The notes beneath the pieces are model-generated. The model searched no databases. It was not told the origin of the DNA and saw nothing but the letters and a program-made list of their open reading frames with translations. A program made the translations under genes and the position numbers. Source: Ischnura elegans (Eukaryota > Arthropoda > Insecta > Odonata > Coenagrionidae). From it: 64,000 nucleotides of DNA. The stretch is from contig NC_060246.1 in assembly GCF_921293095.1 (NCBI RefSeq), positions 11,178,001 to 11,242,000 on the forward strand, in the 5' to 3' direction. Below are positions 37,001 through 52,000 of this stretch, in pieces (the stretch's first letter is position 1; the number at the start of each line of letters is the position of its first letter).

Positions 37001-40000
37001 ACAATGAATTAGGACAATGATGGGGCATGGAAACTAGATAGCTTCTCTTCAACATTTCAATTCAAGAATACAACCAGTTTCACTGTTACGATATAGTGAG
37101 GAATACGTGTACATGCTGTGATGATTTAACTATGTAACTGGTGATAGAATCTTGAGGAAGTACAAGGAGTAGACTGATTGCTATGATCATGCATACCTTC
37201 CACGAAGTCACGCCTGAATACCATTTATTTCTTTTCATTTTTAGAGAATTGATCTGTTGGAGTAGTGTGAGGTGCAATGGAAGAGAAGTGGGGACGACAG
37301 ATGAGACCCAACAGAGGTAGACCGTAATGGTATGTATTAGAGAAGAAGTTTGTAAATGGGCCTTGGTAAAGTTAAACATAGGATTCAAGAGGAGGGAATG
37401 AAAGTACATATGTACATCCAAATTACCTGGAGTAACTCAGCAATAATGACTGAAGTAGCCACACTTGCTGCAACACAAGCTGGGTCTTGATGAGACGTGA
37501 GGCAAATTCTGGATGAATTCGATAAAACTTCGTTCAGGTTGTAGAAATGAGGCACTCCTTGAGTTGGAAATAAGCAAAAAACAGTATGTAAATGGAATCA
37601 ATACAACAAGGAGGATAATTAAACAAAAAAATTTGCATAACCAACATTTGAAGCATCTGTGCAAACATTTTTCCGAAACCCTGATCACACCACCACAAAT
37701 CATGCAGTGTCACAGATGTGTGGTTTCCACGGAAACCAGGTCTCAAATGGAGCAGTAGGAATAAGAGTACAATTATGTTATCGCCACTGAAAAGATCGCA
37801 GTCTGGCAAAGAAAGCTCTCAATGTGATCAGGAAGCAATCTATAATAGCACTATGTGCAAAAATAATAATGCATTGTTTGATTTGCGTAAAGTATGAACA
37901 TTACAAGAAATTAAAGTGAAAGTTTGGATTATCTGTATTTTCTGATTATTCGTGCTGCCTCTTCCCATCATTAACCCAATAATCTGGAGTTTGCAGCAAT
38001 AATTACTAAAATATTGAGTATTTTGGTAGATTAACCTATGTAAAGCATTTCTACAGGAAAGCATCATGCCCAAACATCACTATTAGCGTCTTATATCTCT
38101 TCTTGGATCCATGGGATCACAGAATTAATAATCTATGCAAGATTAAAAGGAGAAAGAGTGCAAAAAGGAGTAGGCAATGTCTATTATCACCAGAGCTTAA
38201 GGGGGGTGTCCACCCTATTTTGTCCCTACCCAAGATGATCAAAGTGGGAGTGAGTGACGATCCAGCAACAGAATGTCTCCATGAATTCGACCGCTCTGTA
38301 GACACTCACTTTGAGTGCTCAGACTTTTTTTGTGATAAAGGTAGTGGCTTATTTTTCAAATTTTTCTCAGATTTTGGACATCAACCTCTAAAATCATGCT
38401 ATGGGAAGTAGAATCAATAAGCTTATAAAATCAGGTTGACTGTTTAACATTTAGAGGTGTCTCAAGAGCACTTCAAGCAAAAAGAACTGATTTTTTTCAA
38501 ATAGACGAAAATACATAATTTCTCAGGTCAGTGGCGTCAACTAGGAATATGCTTTGGGGGGACGAGGGGCCTTGGGGGCGACTCTCCCCCCTCCCCCCAT
38601 AATCAATCAGGGTACGGGAAAATTTGTGAAAAATGACATGCCTGGAAATGCATTACACATCATTTTGGTACTTGAAATTGAACTTTAGGTAGATTTAGCT
38701 ATTATATGCTACTAGGCAGTAGTTTTAAATAATTTTTTAATCTCTCCGAGGCTTTGGGGAGGATCTATCCCCTCATCCCCCCCCATATTTACGCCACTGT
38801 CTCAGGTTATAATGAGAATTAACAGAACTGTGTGATAGGAAACTGAGAAATATGTACACTGCATGTATTATAGTTCCTGTGTGGTATTAATATGGCTTTC
38901 CTTGCTTGCTTTATGGTGGAAAAGTTCTTTCTTCCTAGAGGAGGGAACAGCAAATAATCTTTACCAGAACAAATAAACATTGAATTTCATCATGCCATAG
39001 GGAATTTTAAAGCTAATTGCAATAAAATATTTGCTACTGTTAATACAATAAAGCAGTTCATAGTTAAATGGAGGCACAGATACTGAAAGGTCGTAAATTT
39101 GAATTTAATCAATTTGTTTTTTCATATCAGCCTGGCTGACAGCAGTGACAAGGGTTGGGTTTTCAAAAATGCATTTACCAAGAACTATAGACTGGGGAAG
39201 GGAGCCATTATCCAGATATGTAGATTCCTCTGATGCCAACTTTTTGGAAGCAGTGAATTGAACAGCCTCCTTCCAAACAGCATGAGCTGCATCATGAGGA
39301 AAACTGGAAAAGTTCGCCTTGGATAGAACCTATCATGAAGAAAATAAACAACAGCATTAGGAAAAAATGAACTGTAACCTTCATCAAAGTATAAGTTAAG
39401 CAAATCTTGATCAAGTTTAGTTAAAATATTAATTATATTAACTTGGAATTTTCCGCAAATCTAAAAAGACCCAAGCAATGATGGATACATACATACATAC
39501 ATCTTTTAACGCATCTTTCAAGTGAATGGGCAAAGATAAAAATGGGGATAGAAGACAACTAAGAAATAGACAAACACAGTCGACAATAAAAGTGAGAACA
39601 ATTTCACCGAGTTGGATGAATTCACAATCTAAGACATGCGACACTAGAGTGGTCCTAATTTTTTAAGTTTTTGAATTTCTTTTAGACATCCCCAAGTTTG
39701 TTCCATTTGGTGAGAAAATAAATGGTGAAAGTTATTTTTGCGATTGGATACCAGGAAAGCATGCTGCATCGCAATTTAAGTTTTGAAATTTTTGTATTTT
39801 TGGGTGTTTTTCGGGCTTAACTGAAGATGATGTCACCCTCGGATTATTCTATAACTTTTCTGTTTTTTACAATGACTCGTTAGACATTTGTAGCGTATCA
39901 CCTCAAATATCTTTCATTTCTGTCCTTCAGTTCCCAGGATTTCACACCAAGAGTGAGCGCGCACTACCTCAGGCAGACATTTTGGGTGGCACGTGGGTTG

Positions 40001-43000
40001 CGTATTCTTGACTATACACTGCAACCTCGATAAAATGAAACCCCACGGTTCTTGAATAAACTCTCACTATAGTGGATTGTGGCTTTACTAGAGGCGGAGA
40101 AAGTAAGAGCAAATAAATCCATTGTCAACACTTATATAGGAACAGGATTGGTGCAGCAATGGAGACATTTCTATCCTATAAACTTAGGCATAAATCCTGA
40201 CAAAAGGTGATGTTTTTGTTGCATTACTAAATTTCCTTACCTTAATAAAAAACTAGCCATTCAATTTATAAGCACCGTACTAAATAAAAATCATGCAAAG
40301 CATTGCTTTGTCAACATTATCCCAAAGCACAACTGACAAAGCCAATTTTCAATGTACGTTGTGCATTTCTGTGATCAATTTATAATTTTGATATTTTCCA
40401 CTGAAAATTCAAACTATTACTGATAAAACGGTACCGTGGTTATTTACCCTATTGGAAATATTCAATTCCATTCAATTGAAATTTGTCACTTTTCAATTGA
40501 ACGGAATGGAATACATATTTCCAATTGGTTAATGCCTCAATTGCTTCCATAGGTGTGTGTTTATTGTTCCCGTAAATGTCGTGGTAGTTATGTGAAATAA
40601 CGTATCGCATTTGTTCCTGCAGATGAAAAAGGTGAAGGGTGGCAGAACGATCTTGCCTCGGAAGACTTTTTCTATCATCCAATGTTATATCTTCATTATC
40701 TAAACTAAAAAGTCAGCCAAACATTCTTAATGATGTTATTGAAATTGCCTGTGTTTAAAAAAGTTCCATTATTAGTGTTATACCCACGACGTCATTGAAA
40801 GAATACATTGAGTGTATCCACGGCACTGCAATAAAAACGATTTGAATTAAAATTGGTAATATAAGAAAAGATATTAACTTGATATTATTTCATGAAAAAT
40901 ATAATGCAGACATTATGCTGATGTCACTTAAGTAAAACAAAAGCAAGCTGCAAGAAACTGCGACTAATATAACACGCATGGGTAAGATATGCAACAAAGA
41001 AATGAAAAAGCACACGCTTCTGATGGGCCAACAAAACTTACAAGCATGAATTTATTGATTTAACATTATCAACAATTGGTCTGAGGTATGAAAAAGAATG
41101 CAGAATTTTTTTAATTAAATAAACTAAAAGACAAACATCAGTTTTCACATATGTCATCGCTAACAGTGCATTACCTTCCTCCCTCAGGATATCTAACACA
41201 ACAAGCTGCCGTGTCTTCTCTGATCACATGTTTCTGCATAGAATCCTTAGTGGTTCTCTTTGGACAAACGAAATTCTCCCTCTTTTCTGTTTTCATATTC
41301 CTCCTCCCCCCTTACGAAATAACTCTCTGCTTCACATTCCACGATTCCGTCTCTCCATCTCTCAACGCGCTTCCTTTAATTGACTGACTCACACGATGAA
41401 AGTATCGCTGTTGCACCCTTCAGGTAAACTTAAGGTCAGGTTGGGCTGAGCTTTCATCAAAATGCTTTTCTTCGACATAAATTCTAAGCCATAATAGCCT
41501 AAATTTTCTCGGATGGTAAAAAACTATTTGAATCAATTCCCATCAGCATTTCTCATGAGGGCTTTGGAAATGTAGGAAACATTCCTCAAATAGAAACCGT
41601 GCACAGTCCTCCTTATTACCACTATCGTGAATTTGTCGACGAAGATCTTCGGCCTTCCCAAAATACGATCCCTCTTCTGTGCCGAACCACTTGTGTTCTC
41701 CTTTTCACAATCCTTCTGTTTAGCGGCGATTCTTTTCACTGATATCAAGCTGATTCCAGGGCAATCAGACACAGTTTTGTACATGGAACATCTTTTGTCC
41801 ATACTTTTTTTCTGTTTTGCAGCAAATTGCACTCAATACCATGCATGAAATCATGATTTACCGAGGGAATCTGCTCTAACAATAGTCCAATCATCCCTAA
41901 AGGCAAACTTTTTAAAGCAACCAGTGAATGATTCATGAACTGCTAGGGTATTGTGCGTCACGATGCACGATGTGGTAACTGCACACGGCTTCGAGAGACT
42001 TTCTCTTTTCTGTTGCTTTGTTTTGGCCTGCCTCACCAGGCAGGGAAAAGGCGACAACCAGAGCTCATTACAAAAATAAATATCAAAAGATATTGAATAA
42101 ACTGCTTACATTTAATGTGTATGATCTACGTACATGCATTACTAACATTCCACGGAAGACAACAGTACCAATCAATTTTCAATTGACCCACTGGTTTCGA
42201 AGTTAGCAGAGGTTTGCGTTGTTTACAACAACTCCATTGATTTTAGTGGTATAAACAATTTGTTTTCGGCAAACTGCTAATAATAGACGTGGCTTGTTTA
42301 TATTAAAATTGCAAGTTATAGGAACGAAAACTACGGGAATGCCAAGTGCTCAAAGTTAGGCAACTTAATTTTACGTGCAAAAAAAGGTACCAATGAAGTA
42401 CAGGAAATACTATTGAGCCAAAGATTTTTTAAAGTACATGATACAATGTAGAAATAAATTTTCTTTCGTATGCCTGTTTTTGCATTGAAATTGATTGCTT
42501 CATTTAGACGCTAGATCTCCTCAAACTCGGGTATCTTGCTTTTTTTTTACAGACAGTACCCTGAAATGCCTTCCCTCCTCATCCCTAATAGTATCAATGA
42601 ATGTCTTTCCTCACCTTGCGAATAATGGGCGAAGAGATGTGTGATTTTCCTTCTGATGCCTTTTTAACACCAGTAGTGGTCCCAGCTTCTTTTTTGACCT
42701 CCCCTGCTTCTCCAGACGCTAGTGTATCAGACCACGTCTTGAGTCGAGCAGCAAAGTCCAACTCATCCACAACACCACCCCAATGGATCACAGAATCCAA
42801 GACCAACAACTGCGAGAACAAAAAGATATCACAGTGAAACACTTTAAAATTGAATATGTAGTTAGGGACTAAGATTAAGGTAATTTCGATTCATCGTTGC
42901 ACCCAATAGAGGGGTTTCATAAAATGAATCTGCTTTCAAACCATCATCATCATCAGTTAATAATCTGGAGATTGGTTTGATGCAGTGATTCAATCAAATC

Positions 43001-46000
43001 TACATTCAGCTAATCTTATAACACTACAGTTAACTCCTGATATTACTAATTTCACAGGACCAAAAAACCAGAGGTTTGTAATAACGAGCTTTGAAAGAGC
43101 ATTTACTTTAGGGATCATCTCAAAGAAACACACCTTGCCAACATTCCTTTTCTCTTCAATCTCTTATACTTACATTCCTACGTACTTGCTTCAATGAATG
43201 TTTTAACTCCGGAAGAAAAATTTTAGTACAGCTTTTCGAAAGAGCCAAGATCATCAGTCATGTCCGTGGACGAGTAAAAATTAGTAAAAGTACAATCTTT
43301 TACCAATTACAATTGAGATGACTTTTACAGCTATAAGATGCAAGTTTAATGTAGCAAGGACAGTGTCCTAACTTACTGTCAGTCCTAAATATCACAATTT
43401 AGAGGAAATCATCATTTATGGGGAACATGATGTCCGTGGACGTCATGTTCGTGAACTCCGCAGTCCATAAACATAACATATGGTAACGTACATGATGATA
43501 CACTATGACTAGTTACAGAATATCCAATGACAAATAAAACAAACTTTTTCTTGTGAGCATACACAATATTCCTCTTCTGCTGTGTCCGTGGACAAATACA
43601 TCATGTCCGTAGAAAGCACAAAAGTAAAAATTTAAAATAAAAAAATACAGTGCAAATAATACTAGCGATCTCTGCCATTTACGTCACATCGTATTATTAT
43701 TGACACACTTTAATTACACAATTTTGGTTCTTACATTTAAGCAAAAATTAATTATTCAAAAGTTTGCCTGTGGAAAATCTACGTTTTTTGGAGATTGACC
43801 CGGAGGATTTTGGGGATAGAGCACGAGGAGAGCTTAAACATAGTGCATTGAATGTGATGCTGTGTTGCGTATATCCACCTAAATGCCATTTCTTACCCGT
43901 GGAACTTTGTAATAAAGATCATTTCATAACCGCCGGGACCGGGACTGAGACTCGTAATTTTGTAACAACTTTTCTTTTCACTACAGATTATAAGAGACTT
44001 TTCATCAGAACTAATGATTTACTTCATAAAAATGAGAATTTCATAATAATGCTGTTCGTATTAACGAGAGTCTATAGTATTAATTCTTCTGCTTGGCATT
44101 CACTCTTGAACCTCTGGCACTTCATATGTTGCACGTAATAGAATGTTCTGACAATTAGAATGCCATTTTCCATATTTAACATAATTAAGAGATTGTATTA
44201 GTTCGACTTCGATTGATTTGTTCAATTACTTTTCAATCTATCTAGCCTCAAAATAAAATCATTGGTTGCATCAGAATTAGAATCACAAATTGACAATGAC
44301 TATCTTTGCTTTTTTTCCACGCATAAAGATATTTACATATATGGGTCCAGCAACAAGAGCTGTCACCAGTGGTGTACATAGTTAGGAATTTTGTTCAGGG
44401 GGGGGGGGATCCAAATCCCGGGGGGGGGGGGGGGGGGGATTTTTGAAAAACAGGGTACTAAGTATAGGTTTTTAAACTAATTTTAACACTTTTCATAATG
44501 AAAAAAATTCACTTTTCAAAGGAATATTTTGCAAATTCATGATTTTTCAATACTTTGTTTTCTTATATGAAGGAAAATAATTGCGTTTCTATATTTCGGA
44601 GGGGTCCAGACCCCCCTGATACCTCCCTGGCTACGCCACTGGCAATCACTAAAATTCATTAAAAGAGCAAGTCATTATAATCCCTCACCCAGCATTGCAA
44701 ATCACTCTTTGTTTATACTATAAGTAAAGTAAAAGTATACCCCTTACACAATTCAAGTAAAATCTTTCTTGTGTAGTAGAGTCTAGTATCAACAAAATAT
44801 GATTATACAAAGGAATTTAGTTGGCCTCTTGGATTGACGCCCTCAGACTAACCCCTGAATCTCACGCATTACCAACGGTTTCTCTACTTCACACACCAGT
44901 TCCCCAGAAATTTAAACGCTAGAAAGAGCAAGGTCTCCAATCTTACAAACATGAATGGCATAGCATTCAAAGGAGCTACATATTCCATTTAGGAAAATCA
45001 TTAAATTTTAGACTGCCCCAGGTTCGACACAAGAAAATTTTCCATTTGCAGGCACCATTCTTCAGCCTAAAATCCACAAGAAATGAAGATTCTATGGACC
45101 AAAAATTCTCCTTATCCTCAGTGAGGCAATTTAAAGTTAATATGTCCCCATGCTGGGAGAAGATACAGAGGTATGCAGTTGAAAGGTAGGGAAAAAAAAA
45201 ATTTGTGAGGTTGCTCACGGCAAGGATGACCCATACGGCTCCTGACTGAAATTCGACACCGACTGTTTTGAAGATATGACCCTTTGTTCTCCTTTGCTTG
45301 CACTTGTGGCCAGTTTAGCCATTCCAAACATTCACTCCCCTCCTCTGAAACCACAGCAGCCCCTAGGTGCATTAAAAATGAATGATGGCTATTTCGGTCG
45401 TTAAATTCATCCCCAAAATCTTTAAAAATAATGAAGAGTTACTCTGATAGATTACGAAGCTAATGTAGCAATTAATTGTAGACTCAAACCATGATTTCTG
45501 AATGAGAGGTCCAATCTCCACGGCTCCAACGAACTCGGTGGCCATCTCGAATGATTTGATCATGCTGCAGGAGGGGCAGCACAGTGGCGCTACCGTCCGT
45601 CGAGGTGGTCTTTCCCAGAGGGCAGTAGTGAAACATGCACTCGTCTCGAGAGAGGAACTCAGTTGCCAGGCCAATGCTGTCTCCAACAACAGCGCCAAAT
45701 AACAAACCTAGGAGATGAAAATAGGGGGGAGTGACTAATACCTACAGACAGGAATGTTTTGGTGTATTGCTAGAGAGAAGAGTGGTATTTTGAAACTAGA
45801 TACTATTCGGTAATTTCAACTGAATACATCAAAATTTTTACAATGTACACATCCAAAAGCATTCGCGTGAGTATTAACACATTACCATGAAGGAAAGGTA
45901 AATTAGCACAGTACTGGATGAACTCATACAACAGTGAAACTAGAACTACAATAAAATGAAATTTTAGTTTGAATGGTACCAAGTTTAAAAAAATATAAAC

Positions 46001-49000
46001 CACTTCCTCGAATTAAAGCCCCATTCTATTGATAGTGGTTTTATTTCTCATAAATACACATCAAAAACTTTATATCATTGGTGAAAGAAATTTGGAGGAG
46101 TTACTCATTTCAAATTTTTGTTGCCATCACTAATCCACAGAAAGGGTGACAGTAAATGAAAAAATTCACTAAAATGTTTCATAACTTATTAATTTAATTA
46201 CACTCAAAAATTAAAATCTACGACTTCAACTAGCATGATATTGTGTTTAAATCAATCAATCTCGACTCATGGTTGAGTTTTAATTATAGTTTCACCATTA
46301 TGAAGTATTCACTTGTAGGCAAAGTTTAGCTGTAAGTCTTTCATGAGTGAATATCAGAGGAAACTTGAGTTCTGACATCAAAAAAGTACTCCATTCCCCA
46401 TCCATGAAGACAAGAACTGATTAAGCATAAAAGGCAGTGGGTGCAGCTTGGTGTCCTGGTTGTCCTCATTATTTTCGATTCATCTTCGTGACGACAGTGG
46501 AGATGTTCATGTGTGCTGTCATTCTACTACCATGAACAGCAAGAGCCCCTTTCACGTGGCCGGCCACTAGAAGAGTTCAACTATCTGGTTCAAAGCGTTA
46601 AAAAAATGCTCCTGTGAGCAAAATTGATCTGCAAATTTTTCTGCTGCACAAATGCTACTATTGCATGAATCAGTTTTTATAAGAGTGTCCAGACCATAGA
46701 CTCAACTAATTGTAAAATGTTGTAAGCATTGATTATATTTAGCTTTGTAAGAGGTGCCTTCCGTATTCCTTGCCTCACTTTGTCTTTCCTCCCTAATGTC
46801 AGCATTTCCTCCTCCTCCTCCCTCTTGTTCCCACGTTCCCAACCACCCAACCCCTGACAATGTAAGGCAAGCCTGTGAATGGGGTCTTCCTGTGCACTCG
46901 ACCCAAGAGTGGAAATGCTGACGAGAGAAGTCGGAGAGTACGCTGGGCAGTCGGTGTGTGTACATGACCGAAGGAAGAATAAAGTGTGATTGTTCCTCAA
47001 CATGTGACTTCTTCCTTTTTTCTGTGCGATTTTCCCTACCAATCCCCGCGTGACGACGACGAGAGGGCTATGGCGACTTACAGCTTGTCTCATAGTCTAC
47101 CACATGGATTCCTGGGACCAATCAGTATTTGGGGCACAATACCTGCAACCCTATCCCTGAGTTCGAGAGCGTCGAGGGTGGAGGAGCCGGGAGGAGGGAA
47201 GAGGGGCGTCCTCAGTCCAACAGCCGTCTGCATGGCCACCTGTCGCCCCCCTTGCTGCAGTTCCACGTACTGCTCCTTGGCCCCCACTCCCGACCCACCC
47301 GACCCCACATGACCCACAGGCATGCCAAGGGCACTCCCATGGGCTCGAGGGAACACCAGCTTCCTCGGCCTCGATCCCTCCTCAACTGGAAAAAGGAATA
47401 TATACAATTTTAGCATGGCAATTGAAAACCCACTGCCACAGAATATGAATCAGAATGCAGCCAGGTATTTCCTCATGCAGACAAACCCCATATCAATACG
47501 GCAAGGAAGAAGCCAACAAAAACTGTGAGAAATGGTACATGACAAATATGGTTAAAATCATTACATTTCCTTGGCCACCATTACTTCACAACAATCCTAT
47601 TATGAGGCTGTTTTTGCATTTCCTCAGGGACAAAAACATTGGGTGTAAGATGCCCACGACTTGGAGAAGAAGGGTATTCCAGGTTGAGCATTTAATGCAG
47701 CCCAATCTGCATTTATAGCCTTGGAACACTTTTTGATTGTCAACTTCTGGAAATTAGGACAGCAAGTGTTGTTCCAATGTGTAAAAGGAGCAAGTGAAGC
47801 GGAGGAGGCATGAGCGAGGGAATGGCAACGCTTCCTTCTCCTGTGCTCTTCATCCAAGTGAACAACAGTTTCAACTGCACTGCAGTTCCATCAGGGAATT
47901 TCCTCTTCTTCTTGTCAGTGCTAGCATACCTGACAAAGATTCTGTATCACAATTTAAGGCAGCTAATGAAATATTTTGTTTCAACATATTATATGCCCTG
48001 ACACATTTCTCACACCAAGCAATCCATCCTCATCAGTCATTCAATTGATGTCTTCCTCCCCTCACAATTCTAGCCAACAATCTAGAGAGCAAGGGAATGG
48101 AAAAAAGAAGACATCAATTTGTCCATTGGAACAATCTTGGCCACAAACCCACAAAGACAAGCACGGTATTTACCCTGCCTAAAGCCTCACTCCAAAACAC
48201 AAGGCTTCCAGTAGCAGCTCCAAGATAACACAAGTTCAGTTTGCCTCTGAAAAATCATTGCATTCTCCCAATCACAATCATTTCCCTTAACCCTCCCTTG
48301 GATATTACCTTTTTCCACCCCACCACTCCTGGGCCCTCCGCTCCCATGTAAATCACCAATAATTACCATTCCATGTCAACGACATGCAGCTGGCCTTGCT
48401 GAGATGCAGACATTATGCTACGGCACACATGAGTCCACTAACCCACGAGCCACCAGTACCCCATAATCTCCTTTTCATCCCCCCCCCCCAATTTTCCTTC
48501 CTCATGGTCCCCATATCTCGATAACCCTCTCAGATGCCACTAATACTGCCCGCATGCAAAACTACCAAAAAATTATAGAATAATGACTTTCACCAAATTT
48601 ATAAGAGATTTTCAACTACATAATATGTACAGCATATTTTCATTTCTTTTCAAACCAATTTTTTAACTTTTAAACTAACTTAGAACCAATTTCAGACTAA
48701 TTTTCTTCAGCAATTGAATTACAGAAAAGATAGCAAAGTCGGTGGCCATCATTCTGATGAAGAAAGTGAAACACTGCTTTAGTGACACCATTTAACTGAA
48801 ATGCTAACACAAATGAGGGGTGAAAATGGACTGCAACACATTTGATTATGTGAAATCATCAGCCATCCTCTACAATTTATTCAAGAGGTGCAAAGCCCAG
48901 AGGTTCCGACAAAATCCTGAGGAATGTGCATTACCTTTATCTCCCAATGCTTCCATGGTTACTCAGCTAACACCTTCTAACCTCAGGAATTGCACGGCCA

Positions 49001-52000
49001 CTGAAGCAATTCTACAGTTTGGCTTTCAACCCCAAAAACACATGGTAACCATTGGCAAGGTGTGAGCTTGCTTGCAGCCAGTCACAACCTATTTCTTCTT
49101 ATGAATCAAGGAACAGGGATTTGGTTTATTAGCCCTTTCCTGTATCTTTCTTTTAGTCCTTTAAGAGACTCTAGATTCCATATTCTGAAACTTATGCCTT
49201 CCATAAGCTTTTTAAAGCTGATCTTTTACCTCGAAGACTAAAGATTATGGTCCAAATCTGCAGATGTCATGGGAAGCTGCATTTGAATTACCTCACGATT
49301 CCCTAACAAATATTTTCTTTTCCCTATTGACTTTTTGGCGCTCTCCTACCCATCATTGCATAACAGTTTTGCTCAGCTCGGCCAATCACAGTCAACTTCA
49401 CCTATGTATGATTCAAGATTGACTGGGAAATGGATACAAATCAAAGTTTTTTCAAGGTAGGTACTCTGAGAAGAGTAATTAGTTTTTCCACAGTAGAAAC
49501 AGGATAAAGCTGACCTCAAAGCAGAAGAATTAGCCCATATAATTTGCTGGAAGAAAGAAAATATAACTAATGGTTGATGAAGCATAGATGCCATACAATA
49601 TAACATTATCAGAACTTAAAAAAACAAAAAATGTGTAGAATGGTATTACAATTAAATTTGTTTAGTTCTGAAGGCAAATTTTTTAATGTGTCATTCCATG
49701 TCACAACCGTACGCCCTTATCTAGCCAAAAACACAGCAGGTACTTCGATTCATGCATCGTGACATAAATTTTCCCTGACACCATGGACGAGATTCCGTAA
49801 ATTTTCCCTGACTCACTTCAAACATCCTGACCTTTCCCCCAAACCCTGCTCATTCTACAAACTGAGACACTACCTCACTTCCCCTTTCCCATGAATAAGC
49901 TGTGTCAATTTGCTACAGTTTAATAATTTAAAGTCAAACGCAACTGAGACTCTTGAATTCACAGATTGAAATGGATTATCCCAGGTGGACAACCCAAATC
50001 AAAATCCTTGAAGTGAAAGGTGGCTCAGAAAAAAAACTGGCCCCACGACCCTGAATGTGTGACATTCATATGCCCGTGGCCTGGTTGAGCTTTTCCCTCA
50101 CTGATCCAAACCAGTCTACAGGTTGAATCCCTGTGTGAGTCAATGATACCCAATTTTCCTACTCTCTCCTATATGTACTTGTACCTGTTGTGATGCACGA
50201 ACAATGTATGTACATGTTACTAATACCTTTTTCCTACTTCAAAACTTCATTGCTATCTCATTTTGGCCATTTCTTATTCCTTGAGATCCGTGAAATTCGC
50301 GAGACGCGATATTAGTAAATAAAAACGAAATTTTGCGTTTTTTGCTATATTAGGTGAATTAGCGACGAATTGGAATCTAATGAGTCATAATCTATTAAAA
50401 CCTAAACCTTCATTGTTTAACGCTGCTGACGTTCACTCGATATTTGATTTCGATTCCAAGGTCATTTGGTTTGTTTTGTCTCGCGCATATTGAATTCGCG
50501 TTATATCGCGCACTGTAGTGATATCTCCGCCGGAATTTGCCGTTAAATTAATCACGGCCTCTCTCTTCGCTTCACATTTATCACTCCTGAAATTATCGGA
50601 AATGTATAGAATGACGAGCTTTCTCTCCAGAAGAATTAGATATTCTGAATCAATAAAGTCCTGAAAGAAATTTCACGTGGCCGCGAAAGAGCGTAAATAT
50701 AAGCTCACGTGCACGGCACGCGTCAATGCCGAGCAGTAATTCCGGTGACTCACCGTACGGTGAAACACCATTATTGGATAACCTGTTGCAGGAAAAACTA
50801 ACGTTTGGGTCTAACTTAACAATATTGTCGACTTAAACACGGCCGCTGGTTAGGAGCGGAAGGCCGCTTTCAGACGAGACGACTTTCCGCCGGCCGCCGT
50901 TCACGGCACGGCACACGGCGTGGCGAGCGAGTCGTCTCGTCTGAAAGCGGCCTTAACTGCACGCCGTCGTGCCGTGAACGGCGGCTGGCGAAAATTCTTA
51001 TCCTCAGAAAGCGGCCTCGATGTAGCACTGCCATTTCACGCCGTAGACGGCGCACCGTCGTGCCGGTGACTACTGCGGCCGTCGATAGCGCCGTGCCGTC
51101 AACGGCGGGATTCGTCTCGTTTGAAGACATCCTTAAAAACCTATTGGTATGTGAAAGTACGAAGCGCTAGCAGTTGGGGGAAGGGAAGGAAGGAACAGAA
51201 AGGATAGGAGGAGAGGGGGTGCTAATTATTAGCGGACGGATCTTCGGACATTTGGTGATAAACTGAGCTTCAATGGAAAAAAAATCATTTCAACACACCC
51301 CCAGCTCAAGTTTATTTGTATCCGATTGTGTTTAGTTATGCATGCTTCTTTCACGGCCTATCTTGACCGATTGGCAACAGCTGTAATCAATGCTGAGCGA
51401 ATTTGTTGAACCTACCTTCCCTCGGCACCTAAGTGAGGGCTATCAAAAGGGAGCCCATGGCAAGAAAAATTTTGGTATACATACATTACTTATGGTTATA
51501 CCATAGCTACCCAGCACTCAGTTTAAAAACATTGTCATGATTGGTTGTGATTCGCGCTTAGGCTATTTTTAATCATGGCTACAGCTTTATATATCAAACA
51601 AAGGAATGGAATTTTAAAATTCCAAAAACATAGTGTAACCATTCATACCAGGGCAAGTGAATTCGGCTCAGAAGGATTTTATGCGAAATACAAAATATTA
51701 CTGTGTAAATTTTGGGATAAAAGACTTGAATCTGAAAGACATGACACCTTGTTAAAGCACATTTATTGCGATACACATAAACGTGCGGAAGAAAGGGGAC
51801 CCGCAAAATGACAGCAATCACTTGAACAGACAGTTACTCAGTCAAAGAAAGTGAAGGAGGCAAAAGAGGAGTTTGTTGTCACTATTACATAAGCATTTTT
51901 AAATGCTGGAATTAGTGTAGAAAAACTTGATAGTCCAAAAATTTGGGAAAGGCTCTAGAAGTACATACATGAAGGGTAGTGGGGATTTGCCGTCTGCCGA

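Noticed and set aside
39185-39403. Apparent frameshift in ARH exon 6 suggested by the ORF ending APFPSL
   Set aside because: That ORF is a different frame; recounting the C run (four C's before AGTC) shows that the ARH frame NGSLPQSIVLG is open through the exon.
47129-47413. Plus-strand ORFs covering the ARH exon 3
   Set aside because: They are antisense shadows of the minus-strand exon, which has correct splice signals and domain context.
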